Shown: positions 15,965-23,524 of the stretch, piece after piece | Position numbering within the stretch: the first letter of the stretch is position 1 | How the letters are laid out: each line of letters opens with the position of its first letter | NCBI RefSeq assembly: GCF_019038435.1 | Contig: NZ_JAGPOX010000014.1 | Location: 27,420-91,419 of the forward strand | Direction of reading: 5' to 3' | Length of the DNA: 64,000 bases | DNA from: Nocardia alni | GTDB lineage: Bacteria; Actinomycetota; Actinomycetes; Mycobacteriales; Mycobacteriaceae | Notes under the pieces: generated by a model | The model's database searches: none | Seen by the model: only the letters and a program-made list of their open reading frames with translations | What the model was told of the DNA's origin: nothing | Position numbers and translations under genes: made by a program

Positions 15965-17008
15965 TCAGAAGTCAACGGGCGCTTCGGCGCCCGTGTCTGC
16001 GGTGACATCTGCACCGATGCCGAGCTTTTCCGCGATCTTCTTCTCGATCTCGTCGCGGACGTCGGGGTTTTCCAACAGGAACTTGCGGGCGTTCTCCTTG
16101 CCCTGGCCGAGCTGATCGCCCTCGTAGGTGTACCAGGAGCCGGACTTGCGGACGAATCCGTGCTCGACACCCATATCGATGATCGAGCCCTCCTTGGAGA
16201 TGCCCACACCGTAGAGAATGTCGAACTCGGCCTGCTTGAACGGCGGCGCGACCTTGTTCTTCACGACCTTCACCCGGGTGCGGTTGCCCACCGCGTCGGT
16301 GCCGTCCTTGAGCGTCTCGATGCGCCGGATGTCCAGACGCACGGAGGCGTAGAACTTCAGCGCCTTACCACCGGTGGTGGTCTCGGGCGAGCCGAACATG
16401 ACGCCGATCTTCTCGCGGAGCTGGTTGATGAAGACCGCGGTGGTGCCGGAGTTGTTGAGGGCGCTGGTGATCTTGCGCAGAGCCTGGCTCATCAGCCGGG
16501 CCTGCAAACCGACGTGGCTGTCGCCCATCTCGCCCTCGATCTCGGCGCGGGGGACAAGGGCGGCCACCGAGTCGATGACGATGATGGCCAGGGCGCCGGA
16601 GCGGATCAGCATATCGGCGATCTCGAGGGCCTGCTCACCGGTGTCCGGCTGGGAGACCAGCAGGGCGTCGGTGTCGACGCCGAGCTTACGGGCGTACTCG
16701 GGGTCAAGGGCGTGCTCGGCGTCGATGATGGCCGCGACGCCGCCGGCGGCCTGGGCATTGGCGATCGCGTGCAGGGCGACCGTGGTCTTACCGGAGGACT
16801 CCGGACCGTAGATCTCGACGATGCGGCCGCGCGGATAACCACCCAGGCCCAAGGCCACGTCCAGCGCGATCGACCCGCTCGGGATGACCGAAATAGGCTG
16901 GCGCGCCTCTTCTCCCAGGCGCATGACCGCGCCCTTGCCGAAGCTCTTCTCGACTTGCGCCAGCGCGAGCTCGAGCGCCTTATCGCGATCGTAGGCCTGT
17001 GGTGCCAT
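15965..17008 (-). CDS. recA: Recombinase RecA
   Basis: The 347-residue DNA-strand-exchange ATPase activates LexA self-cleavage and recombinational repair. It has Walker A GPESSGKT (68-75), the MAW-type region, loop L2 around [22 protein letters not shown] and the conserved [18 protein letters not shown]. It is uninterrupted: the intein of M. tuberculosis RecA is absent. The ATG at 17008 gives the canonical N-terminus [13 protein letters not shown]. Upstream lie an SOS box and a RecA-NDp promoter, and recX follows 4 bp downstream. Confidence 0.97.
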   Translation of the reverse strand: MAPQAYDRDKALELALAQVEKSFGKGAVMRLGEEARQPISVIPSGSIALDVALGLGGYPRGRIVEIYGPESSGKTTVALHAIANAQAAGGVAAIIDAEHALDPEYARKLGVDTDALLVSQPDTGEQALEIADMLIRSGALAIIVIDSVAALVPRAEIEGEMGDSHVGLQARLMSQALRKITSALNNSGTTAVFINQLREKIGVMFGSPETTTGGKALKFYASVRLDIRRIETLKDGTDAVGNRTRVKVVKNKVAPPFKQAEFDILYGVGISKEGSIIDMGVEHGFVRKSGSWYTYEGDQLGQGKENARKFLLENPDVRDEIEKKIAEKLGIGADVTADTGAEAPVDF

Positions 17009-17054
17009 CGTCCGATTCCCCTTTTTTGTGGGTGTCCTTATGTGGTTGGCGCCC

Positions 17055-17077
17055 ACACTAGAGGGCGGCACCGACAA
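17055..17077 (-). promoter_or_regulatory. RecA-NDp (PafBC-type) promoter of recA
   Basis: Read on the minus strand, TTGTCGGTG (17077-17069), an 8-bp spacer and TAGTGT (17060-17055) match exactly the mycobacterial RecA-NDp pattern TTGTCRGTG-N8-TAnnnT. PafBC activates this pattern after DNA damage, independently of LexA. It lies about 47 bp upstream of the recA start. Confidence 0.8.
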
Positions 17078-17097
17078 GTTCTGACGGCAAGCATAAA

Positions 17098-17111
17098 CGA
17101 ACACCTGTTCG
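17098..17111. promoter_or_regulatory. LexA SOS box of recA
   Basis: CGAAC-ACCT-GTTCG is a perfect palindromic match to the actinobacterial/Bacillus-type SOS box GAAC-N4-GTTC. It lies upstream of the RecA-NDp promoter, as in M. tuberculosis recA. Confidence 0.85.
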
Positions 17112-17185
17112 ACGCAAGCGACGCGCCCGCAAAACACGCGGAAACGCCCCGAGCCCCCTCGGAAACGACCGGAAGCAGCGGCCCT

Positions 17186-18214
17186 CTACCGTGCCGGCGG
17201 CGACTGTACCGCCGCGATCCGATCGACTCCCATCAGTGCCTGCGCCTGCTTGAACACCCGCAGCGCCGGGGTCACCTCCACATCGGTGACGCCTTCGAGC
17301 GAACCCAGCCGCTCGGTGACGTACCGGTACAGATGCGCGATATCCCGGCACACGATCGAGGCCAGCAGATTCGTCGCCCCGGTGGAGGCGGCCACGAACG
17401 CCACCTCCGGATGCGTGGCCAGCGCCCGCCCCACCGCGTCCAGTTCGGCGGGCCGCACGCGCAGCCACAGCGACGCCAGTACCGAATACCCCATCTTCTC
17501 CAGCGCGAAATCCAGATCGAAATACAGCACGCCCGCCTCCGTCAGCTCGCTCACGCGCCGTGCGGCCCGGGCGGGACTCCAGCCGGTGGCGGCGGCGATC
17601 CGGGAGTAGGGCGCACGGCCGTCGCGGGCCAGCACCGCGAGCATCGCCTCGTCCGGCGCCGAGAGCTCGATCGAGGCCGTGCCCGGCAGATCGCTCGTGC
17701 CCCCACGCCGCGGACCCAGCCGCTCGAGCTGGTCCGCCGTGAGCAGTCCGCCGAATTTGGGCCACTCCTGTGCCAGCGAGAACCGATACATGATCTCGTA
17801 CGCGTTGACGCCGATGACCTGCGGCGCCCGGGGAATAGTGTTGAGCAACAAGGCGTCTCGCTGCTCATTCGTGCGCGGACGACTCACGCACGTCACCTCC
17901 GCGCCGGTCGACAGCAGCGTCACCCAGCTGACATCGGGCAGCCTGGTCAGCGATTCGGCCAGCCGCAGCGCCTTGTCCGGAGCCGAGCACAGCCGCAGCA
18001 TCCAGCGCGTACTGCCCAGCGGGACGACGTTCACCAGCCCGCTGACATGCAGGATGCCGCGTTCGCGCAGCGACCGGTACCGGCGCGCGACGGTCTGCTC
18101 GGACACCTCCAGGATCGCGCCGAGCGTCGCGAACGGAATACGCGGATCGACGACCAGCCCGTGCACGATCCGTTTGTCCAGCAGATCCAGCGCGTCCGCC
18201 TCGTCGACAGCCAC
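17186..18214 (-). CDS. Double-domain Lrp/AsnC-type regulator
   Basis: The 342-residue protein contains two Lrp-like halves. The first has an HTH near residues 10-55 (LDLLDKRIVHGLVVDPRIPFATLGAILEVSEQTVARRYRSL) with a RAM-like region. The second has an HTH around RDGRAPYSRIAAATGWSPARAARRVSEL followed by a RAM (ligand/oligomerisation) domain. Fused Lrp pairs are common in actinobacteria. The GTG at 18214 was chosen for the G-rich ribosome site about 9 bases upstream; an in-frame ATG at 18268 lacks one. The target is unknown. It lies opposite recA's promoter but reads in the same direction. Confidence 0.82.
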   Translation of the reverse strand: MAVDEADALDLLDKRIVHGLVVDPRIPFATLGAILEVSEQTVARRYRSLRERGILHVSGLVNVVPLGSTRWMLRLCSAPDKALRLAESLTRLPDVSWVTLLSTGAEVTCVSRPRTNEQRDALLLNTIPRAPQVIGVNAYEIMYRFSLAQEWPKFGGLLTADQLERLGPRRGGTSDLPGTASIELSAPDEAMLAVLARDGRAPYSRIAAATGWSPARAARRVSELTEAGVLYFDLDFALEKMGYSVLASLWLRVRPAELDAVGRALATHPEVAFVAASTGATNLLASIVCRDIAHLYRYVTERLGSLEGVTDVEVTPALRVFKQAQALMGVDRIAAVQSPPAR

Positions 18215-18295
18215 GGAAACGATCCCCCCTGCCGCCGGTTGACCTGGTGAATATCCAGTATGCCGCACGACCGGCGACGGGACCGGCCGGCGAAC

Positions 18296-19213
18296 TCATT
18301 CGCGCACAGCGGTGACCAGATTGATCAGACCCGGAACGTGACCACCGCTGACGACGACGGGATCGGGCGCCGCCCGGCCCTGCGCGCGCAGATAGTCCAG
18401 CAGCTCGACCCGCTCGGCATACCATCCGTTATCGGAAAACCACTGTGCCGCATCTGATCTCGGATCATTGTAGATCATTCGCGCCCAGTCGCCCTGCGTT
18501 TCGGCAACCTCGCCGTCGACCTCCTCCGGCGTCGTGAGCTCCTGATAGACCTCCCGGGGCAGCGGCATCATCTGCTCCACGGCGACACGACTGTGCCGCA
18601 CGCCGGCCGACGCGATCGTGGCGAACAGCCGATCCTGCGCCTCGGGCGTCACGTAGATCAGCAACCCCTCGAGCAGCCACGCGGTGGCGAGACTCGCATC
18701 GAAACCGCTGTCCCGCAATGCTTCCAGCCATTCCTCACGCAGATCCACCGCGACCTCGTGCCGGTCGGCGAGCGGCGTGATCCCGGCGGCGCCCAGCGTG
18801 TCCCGCTTGAATTCGAGCACCGGAGCGCGATCGAGTTCGTAGACCGTGGCGCCCTCCAGGCAGGACAGCCGGTAGGCGCGGGTATCCAGTCCGGCCGCGA
18901 GGATCACCACCTGCCGGATCCCGTGCTCGCGCGCATCCCGCATATAGGCGTCGAAATACCGGGTCCGGGCGGCGATATGGTCTTGGAAGGGCAATCCGAA
19001 ATCCGGTGACAGCAGCGGGTGATCACGGACGCGATCGGGCTCATCGATCAGTTGCGCCCACTCCCCGCCCGCGGCCCGCAGGAATCCGTCGGCCAGCCGA
19101 TCGACCGCGAGGGGGTCCTGCTGCCGCCCGGCCAGCGCCCGGGCGGCCGCGACGAACAACGCGGTGGATCCGACGCTGGTGGTGATATCCCAGTTGTCTG
19201 TGTCGCTACGCAT
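18296..19213 (-). CDS. SAM-dependent methyltransferase, TIGR00027 (leucine carboxyl methyltransferase-like) family
   Basis: The 305-residue enzyme belongs to the large actinobacterial methyltransferase family related to leucine carboxyl methyltransferases. The SAM-binding motif is visible in VVILAAGLDTRAYRL, followed by YELDRAPVLEFKRDTL (acidic residue contacting SAM) and AWLLEGLLIYV. The ATG at 19213 gives the usual N-terminus DNWDITTSVGSTALFVAAARA. The substrate is unknown. The upstream gap of about 120 bp before DUF3046 shows no gene. Confidence 0.88.
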   Translation of the reverse strand: MRSDTDNWDITTSVGSTALFVAAARALAGRQQDPLAVDRLADGFLRAAGGEWAQLIDEPDRVRDHPLLSPDFGLPFQDHIAARTRYFDAYMRDAREHGIRQVVILAAGLDTRAYRLSCLEGATVYELDRAPVLEFKRDTLGAAGITPLADRHEVAVDLREEWLEALRDSGFDASLATAWLLEGLLIYVTPEAQDRLFATIASAGVRHSRVAVEQMMPLPREVYQELTTPEEVDGEVAETQGDWARMIYNDPRSDAAQWFSDNGWYAERVELLDYLRAQGRAAPDPVVVSGGHVPGLINLVTAVRE

Positions 19214-19334
19214 GAAGATCACGCTATCGGCGCACCCGAGGACACGACAGTCACCCGCGATCGATCTACGATTTTCCTCCACGACGGAGTGATCTCCGGG
19301 GCACTTCCGCCATGATCACCCCGCACGCGCCGAA

Positions 19335-19529
19335 TTACCAGCGTCCCCGCGGGACGTCGAAATCGGCGCACAGCGCACGCCAGACGTCGCGAGGATCGGC
19401 GCCCTCCTCGATGGCCTGCGCGCCGGTACGACCGCCCATCGACGGCAGTACGTGATCGGTCAGCAGGACATCGCCTCGGGACACCCCGAATTCGGTATGC
19501 AACATTTCCTGGAATTCCGTCAATCGCAC
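19335..19529 (-). CDS. DUF3046 family protein (Rv2738c-like)
   Basis: A 64-residue acidic protein with the DUF3046 pattern: MRLTEFQEMLHTEFG, VLLTDHVLPSMGGRTGAQAIEEG and DPRDVWRALCADFDVP. The family is restricted to actinobacteria and sits beside recA (Rv2738c in M. tuberculosis), as here, though two genes now separate them. The function is unknown. Confidence 0.9.
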   Translation of the reverse strand: MRLTEFQEMLHTEFGVSRGDVLLTDHVLPSMGGRTGAQAIEEGADPRDVWRALCADFDVPRGRW

Positions 19530-19559
19530 TGTTCCGAGGCTACAGGCGACCGCGCGGGA

Positions 19560-20723
19560 TCACCGGGACGGGACACCGTCCACCACGCGGTGACAGATCT
19601 CGACCGGGTCCGCCACCTGCGCCACAGTCCGCGCCGCCGCCTCCGCGGCATCCCGGAACGCGGGCTCGGCCACCACTTTACGCACCGCCGCCCGCACGGC
19701 CTCGCCGGTGAACGGTCGCACCAGAATCGAACTCCCCTGGCGCACAGCGCGATTCGCCAGCTCCCACTGATCGCCACCGCCCGGCACGGTGACGATCGGC
19801 ACCCCGGCGAGCAGGCTCTTGGCCAGCAGACCGTGCCCGCCACCGCCGACGACGACCGCCGCGTGCCGCAGCAGCTCGTCCTGACGCCCCAGTCCCGCAG
19901 TCGCCCACGGCGGCAACTCGCTCGGCGGGGTGTCGAGCATCGAAATCGCCACGCGCACACCGGCTCCGTCCAGGGCATCCAGCACCGCCCGCGCCATCCC
20001 CTCGACCCCGGTGTGCGCGGTCGACGGGGCGACGACGACCAGCGGATCGTCACCCGGCGGCAACGGCAGCACGTGATCGGTCGGCTCCCACAGCAGCGGG
20101 CCGATCACATGCGCGTGCTCCGGCCAGTCCGGGCGCGGCACCTCCAGTGCGGGCAGGGTCGCGATCAACCGCGCGACCGGGCCCGGATCCTCGTGCGGCA
20201 GACCGACACCGACACGCGCCGCCCCACGCTGCTGCTCGCCACGGGCGATCGCGCGCGCGGTCAGGCCGCGCAGCACAGTATCTCGCGCCCGCCCACGCAG
20301 TCCCTGCCCCGGCGCGAGCCCACTTCCGATGGGCGGCAAGGCCTTCGACGGCAGATACAGCGGATGCGGCGACAGCTCCACCCACGGCACACCGAGGCGT
20401 TCGGCGGCCATGCCGCCGCCCACGGTGAGCACATCGGCGATCACCAGTTCCGGCAGCATGGCGCCGAGATCGGGCAGGATCTCCGTGGAGATGTGCGCGG
20501 CGCGTTCGTGGATGCGCTGCCCGGCGTCGCCGTCGTCGTCCTCGGGCCGCGGCGCCAGCCCCTTGAGCCGCCGCACCCCGATCCCCGCGCCGCGCGCCGC
20601 GTCGAACCAGCGTGGCCCGGTGAACAACACCGGCTCGTCACCCGCGGCGAGCAGCCGCGTGCACAGCGCGATTGCCGGAAACGCATGTCCGGGATCCGGT
20701 CCCGCGACCACAGCCACTCGCAT
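19560..20723 (-). CDS. MGT-family glycosyltransferase (Rv2739c-like)
   Basis: The 387-residue GT-B fold enzyme resembles macrolide/UDP-glucuronosyl-type glycosyltransferases. The N-terminal nucleotide-independent half starts MRVAVVAGPDPGHAFPAIAL. The C-terminal donor-binding signature reads AAVVVGGGGHGLLAKSL, VPIVTVPGGGDQWELANRA. It matches the position of Rv2739c near recA, and 30 bp separate it from DUF3046, so they may be co-transcribed. The ATG at 20723 was preferred over one 48 bp upstream because the Rossmann strand begins right after it. The acceptor is unknown. Confidence 0.85.
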   Translation of the reverse strand: MRVAVVAGPDPGHAFPAIALCTRLLAAGDEPVLFTGPRWFDAARGAGIGVRRLKGLAPRPEDDDGDAGQRIHERAAHISTEILPDLGAMLPELVIADVLTVGGGMAAERLGVPWVELSPHPLYLPSKALPPIGSGLAPGQGLRGRARDTVLRGLTARAIARGEQQRGAARVGVGLPHEDPGPVARLIATLPALEVPRPDWPEHAHVIGPLLWEPTDHVLPLPPGDDPLVVVAPSTAHTGVEGMARAVLDALDGAGVRVAISMLDTPPSELPPWATAGLGRQDELLRHAAVVVGGGGHGLLAKSLLAGVPIVTVPGGGDQWELANRAVRQGSSILVRPFTGEAVRAAVRKVVAEPAFRDAAEAAARTVAQVADPVEICHRVVDGVPSR

Positions 20724-20899
20724 GCGAAACAGACTGCCACATCGCTCATCGAAGGCATGATGCCCGTTCACTCCGACGCCGGACGGTCGCCGCTCGATAC
20801 GCCGATGAGCACCTCCGCACAGAGACGGCGTGAATCCTTGACGCCACCGGCAAACGCCTCACCGATGCGCCCTTCACCCTGGGCGAATTGCTCTCTGTC

Positions 20900-20973
20900 T
20901 GACCGGTCACACACCCATCGACCGCTCCATGTCTGATCGGTCACACATAGACTGATCTCCATCTGACCGGTCA
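20900..20973 (+). promoter_or_regulatory. Three copies of a TGACCGGTCA operator-like palindrome
   Basis: The block TCTGAyCGGTCACACA occurs three times, with palindromes TGACCGGTCA at 20900-20909, TGATCGGTCA at 20934-20943 and TGACCGGTCA at 20964-20973. The spacings are 34 and 30 bp, about three helical turns. They lie just upstream of the DUF6881-cupin-HD cluster and 177 bp from the divergent glycosyltransferase gene, so they are likely operators for one or both. Confidence 0.6.
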
Positions 20974-20994
20974 CACACCGCAGGCTGCGGCCGG

Positions 20995-21321
20995 ATGGGG
21001 CGCAAGGAAAGACGAGTCGATGAGTTGGTATCTGAAGTCCGCTGGCATCACGACTTCGACGATGAGCCGGTCGATCTGTTCAGTGAGATCGGTGATGACG
21101 ACTACGAGGTGCGCAAGGTCGACGTCTACCGGGACGGCCATATGGAGTGGGCCGACGCCACGCACGAGACCGCCACCATCGAGTTGGGGCAGGCGCCGAC
21201 GCCGGCGCCCGAGGAGATCGACGCCGACGCCGAATTCACGGCCGTCCGAATCGAAGTCGCGGAGTTCGAGACGATGTGGTCGGCCGCGCGAGAACATGGC
21301 GCCGATATCGACCTTGGTTAG
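20995..21321 (+). CDS. DUF6881-like protein with a 5' frameshift
   Basis: A 108-residue acidic protein with the family core RWHHDFDDEPVDLFSEI, YEVRKVDVYRDGHMEWAD. The expected start M-S-W-Y-L-K lies in another frame, from the ATG at 21020 to about 21037, behind a good GGAAAG ribosome site. Inserting one G after AAG at 21037 would give MSWYLKVRWHHDF in a single frame. The sequence as given is therefore either a one-base deletion or a sequencing slip. The in-frame ATG at 20995 yields an atypical N-terminus (MGRKERRVDELVSE). The function of the family is unknown. Confidence 0.7.
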   Translation: MGRKERRVDELVSEVRWHHDFDDEPVDLFSEIGDDDYEVRKVDVYRDGHMEWADATHETATIELGQAPTPAPEEIDADAEFTAVRIEVAEFETMWSAAREHGADIDLG

Positions 21322-21342
21322 TATGCGCTCGAGGAGGATGCC

Positions 21343-21828
21343 ATGTCCGAAACATCCGATCACCCGCCCGCCGACTGGCGCGAGCACGGCGTACGGGTCG
21401 TCCCCGGCGACCGGCTCGACTCGAACACCGCGCAGACCCCGGGTATGCATCGGGAGGCCGCGGTCAGCCGCGCGATGACCGGCGCGGCCAAGATCTGGGC
21501 GGGCACGGTGGCGATCGAGCCCGGTGCGGCCACGGGGGCGCACCATCACGGTCCGCTGGAGAGCGTCATCTACGTCGTCGCCGGACGCGCCCGGATGCGG
21601 TGGGGTGAGCGGCTGGAATATCTGGCCGAGGCCGGGCCGGGCGATTTCATCTATGTTCCGCCGTTCGTCCCGCATCAGGAGATCAACGCGCTGGAGGATT
21701 CGACATTGAGCTGCGTGGTCATCCGCAGCGATCAGGAACCGGTCGTGGTCAATCTGGATATCGACGACCTCGAGGGCGACCCGGAGACCGTGCCGTGGGT
21801 GGATCCGCACCATCCGGCCGAATCATGA
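21343..21828 (+). CDS. Cupin domain protein
   Basis: The 161-residue single-domain cupin has the metal-binding motifs: motif 1 around PGAATGAHHHGPLESVIYVVAG (His-His-His, Glu) and motif 2 in PGDFIYVPPFVPHQEIN (His). It is probably a metal-dependent oxygenase, isomerase or sensor of small molecules. A GAGGAGGAT site precedes the ATG. It overlaps the following HD gene by 4 bp (ATGA), so the two are translationally coupled and probably act in one pathway. Confidence 0.85.
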   Translation: MSETSDHPPADWREHGVRVVPGDRLDSNTAQTPGMHREAAVSRAMTGAAKIWAGTVAIEPGAATGAHHHGPLESVIYVVAGRARMRWGERLEYLAEAGPGDFIYVPPFVPHQEINALEDSTLSCVVIRSDQEPVVVNLDIDDLEGDPETVPWVDPHHPAES

Positions 21829-22388
21829 GCACGGGCAGTCCGTTCACGACCGTGGACGAGCTGATGAACCTGCTCGCCGACTGCGCGGACGTCTGGGATA
21901 TGCCCGACCGCGGCGGTGATCCGGTCGACATCCTCGACCACGATCGCCAATGCGCGCAACTGCTGCGCCGCGACCACCCCGAGGACGAGGAACTCCAGAT
22001 CGCGGGCCTGGTGCACGATATCGGCCACACGCTGGTCCCCGGTGACGACGCCGGTCACGGGCGGCACGGCGCGGCCGCGGTGCGCGGGCTGCTGGGCGAG
22101 CGGGTGGCTCGCCTGGTCGAACTGCACGTCGTCGCGAAACGCTATCTGGTGGCGACGGATTCGGAGCACGCCGTGAGCCTGTCCGCCTCCAGCCGGCGCA
22201 CCCTGACGGCCCAGGGTGGGCCGATGAATGCCGTGGAGGTGGCGGAATTCGAGCATGACCCCGATTTCGCCGCCGCGCTCACGCTGCGGCGCGCCGACGA
22301 CGCGGGCAAGGTCGTCGGCCTGCCGGTGCGTCCGCTGGAATCGTGGCGACCGGTCGTGGAGCGAGTCGCCGCCCGATCGGGGAGGTAG
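21825..22388 (+). CDS. HD-domain oxygenase-like protein (PhnZ-related)
   Basis: The 187-residue HD protein has candidate ligands at His39, His64-Asp65, His81 (or His78), His101 and Asp158/159. Conserved blocks are GLVHDIGH, HVVAKRYL, LTAQGGPM and LRRADDAGK. These match the PhnZ/MIOX-like mixed-valence diiron oxygenases, which cleave organophosphonates or oxidise inositol. The Tyr/Glu pair that gates the PhnZ site is not obvious here: Asp32 falls at the Glu position. There is no PhnY-type dioxygenase nearby; the coupled partner is a cupin. An oxidative C-P or C-N cleavage role is inference. Confidence 0.75.
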   Translation: MSTGSPFTTVDELMNLLADCADVWDMPDRGGDPVDILDHDRQCAQLLRRDHPEDEELQIAGLVHDIGHTLVPGDDAGHGRHGAAAVRGLLGERVARLVELHVVAKRYLVATDSEHAVSLSASSRRTLTAQGGPMNAVEVAEFEHDPDFAAALTLRRADDAGKVVGLPVRPLESWRPVVERVAARSGR

Positions 22389-22406
22389 CGACTCCGGCAG
22401 CGCGAT

Positions 22407-23126
22407 TCAGTCGCGGAACGAGAACAGTTCGAAGCCGACCGCCCGCGCGGCGCCGAATCCCTCCACCGGGGCGGTGGACTGCTCGACGATCGCCCTGGCC
22501 TGCGCGGCCACCGACTGCGAACTCAGCGCCGCGAGATAACGCCCGTGTGCCGTAAGAGATTCCAGTGCGGCATCGACGCTCTCGGTGACGTCGACCGCAT
22601 GCGTGACGACGGGCCCGGCCACCGCCGCCCACCGCGCCGACCAGATCGGCAGCCCGCCCAACTCCGGGAATATCCACTCGTTGGCGGCGTCGTCGATCGC
22701 GTCCAGCGCGCACCGCCCTACCGCACGATGATCGGCGCTGTTGGGACGGCCGGACGCCGAGATGTCGCCGAAGTTGAACAGCACCACCATTTCCGGCCGA
22801 TATCGGCGAATCGCCCGGGCCAGATCACGCCGCAGCGGCAGACCCTGCTCGATTCGCCCGTCCGGAAAACCGAGGAATTCCACCTCCTGCACGCCGACGG
22901 CCTTGGCCGCGGTGCTCTCCTCCGCCTCCCGCAGCGGCCCGGCCTGCCCCGGCGGCAACCCCACGATCCCCGCCTCACCGCGGCTGGCCAGCACATAGCG
23001 GATATGTTTGCCCTGGCTGGTCCACCGGCCGACCGCGGCCGCGATGCCGAACTCGACATCGTCGGGATGTGCGACGATCACGAGCCCACGCTGCCAGTCC
23101 TCGGGTACCTGCTTCATGACACTCAT
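22407..23126 (-). CDS. PIG-L family deacetylase
   Basis: The 239-residue protein has the zinc-binding motif AHPDDVEFG and a later ADHRAVG, as in MshB, Mca and GlcNAc-PI deacetylases. It also has a Rossmann-like core. In actinobacteria such enzymes deacetylate N-acetylglucosaminyl compounds, mycothiol conjugates or antibiotic intermediates. This copy is not adjacent to mycothiol genes, so its substrate is unassigned. It converges on the HD gene, with 18 bp between stops. A second ATG three codons in (23117) is an alternative start. Confidence 0.85.
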   Translation of the reverse strand: MSVMKQVPEDWQRGLVIVAHPDDVEFGIAAAVGRWTSQGKHIRYVLASRGEAGIVGLPPGQAGPLREAEESTAAKAVGVQEVEFLGFPDGRIEQGLPLRRDLARAIRRYRPEMVVLFNFGDISASGRPNSADHRAVGRCALDAIDDAANEWIFPELGGLPIWSARWAAVAGPVVTHAVDVTESVDAALESLTAHGRYLAALSSQSVAAQARAIVEQSTAPVEGFGAARAVGFELFSFRD

Positions 23127-23203
23127 TCAAGCACCGGACAACCGAATGGGCCGCCCGGAACCAGCGGACGGCCTACAGTCTGTGTGCGCGACAGCGTGTC
23201 GCA

Positions 23204-23374
23204 CTACATTTTGTCGGCGGTGGACTTCGAGCCCGACAGTGCCTTGTACAGCAGGTACAGCCCGAAGACGACCGCGCTGATCATCACGATCGGGAACAGC
23301 GCCTTCACCAGCGCACCGACGACGATCAACGCCAGCCACACGAGCGCGACGACGCCCAGAATCTTCCAGAACAT
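23204..23374 (-). CDS. Small hydrophobic membrane protein
   Basis: A 56-residue protein, MFWKILGVVALVWLALIVVG at its N-terminus, with two adjacent hydrophobic stretches (about 5-22 and 26-45) and a short charged tail GSKSTADKM. A GGGAGG ribosome site lies 8 bases before the ATG, which supports translation. It is too short for a family call; such proteins are frequent in Nocardia and Rhodococcus. It sits between PIG-L and LysR genes with 77 and 150 bp gaps. Confidence 0.65.
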   Translation of the reverse strand: MFWKILGVVALVWLALIVVGALVKALFPIVMISAVVFGLYLLYKALSGSKSTADKM

Positions 23375-23524
23375 GTTCTATTCCTCCCGAAGGTCTTGCG
23401 CCGGATTCCGCGATCCGACTTCCTCCATACTGCCGACTCCCCGGCGGAAAATCACCAGGTCATCACCGAAATCAGGGAAAGTTCAGGGTTGTTCCCGAGG
23501 ACATGGGCCGGAGTGCAACCGGGC

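Noticed and set aside
15965..17008. RecA intein as in M. tuberculosis
   Set aside because: The RecA frame is uninterrupted and of standard length.
15356..18250. A 964-codon open frame on the plus strand through recX, recA and the Lrp gene
   Set aside because: It is an antisense shadow of GC-rich third positions; the minus-strand proteins are unmistakable RecX and RecA.
20900..20973. Three repeats considered as a CRISPR array
   Set aside because: The repeated unit is only 16 bp, with spacers of 14-18 bp, no cas genes, and each copy is a palindrome suited to a dimeric protein.
23368..23379. AGAACATGTTCT as a possible LexA-like box
   Set aside because: Spacing is GAAC-N2-GTTC rather than N4, and it overlaps the start codon of a small gene.
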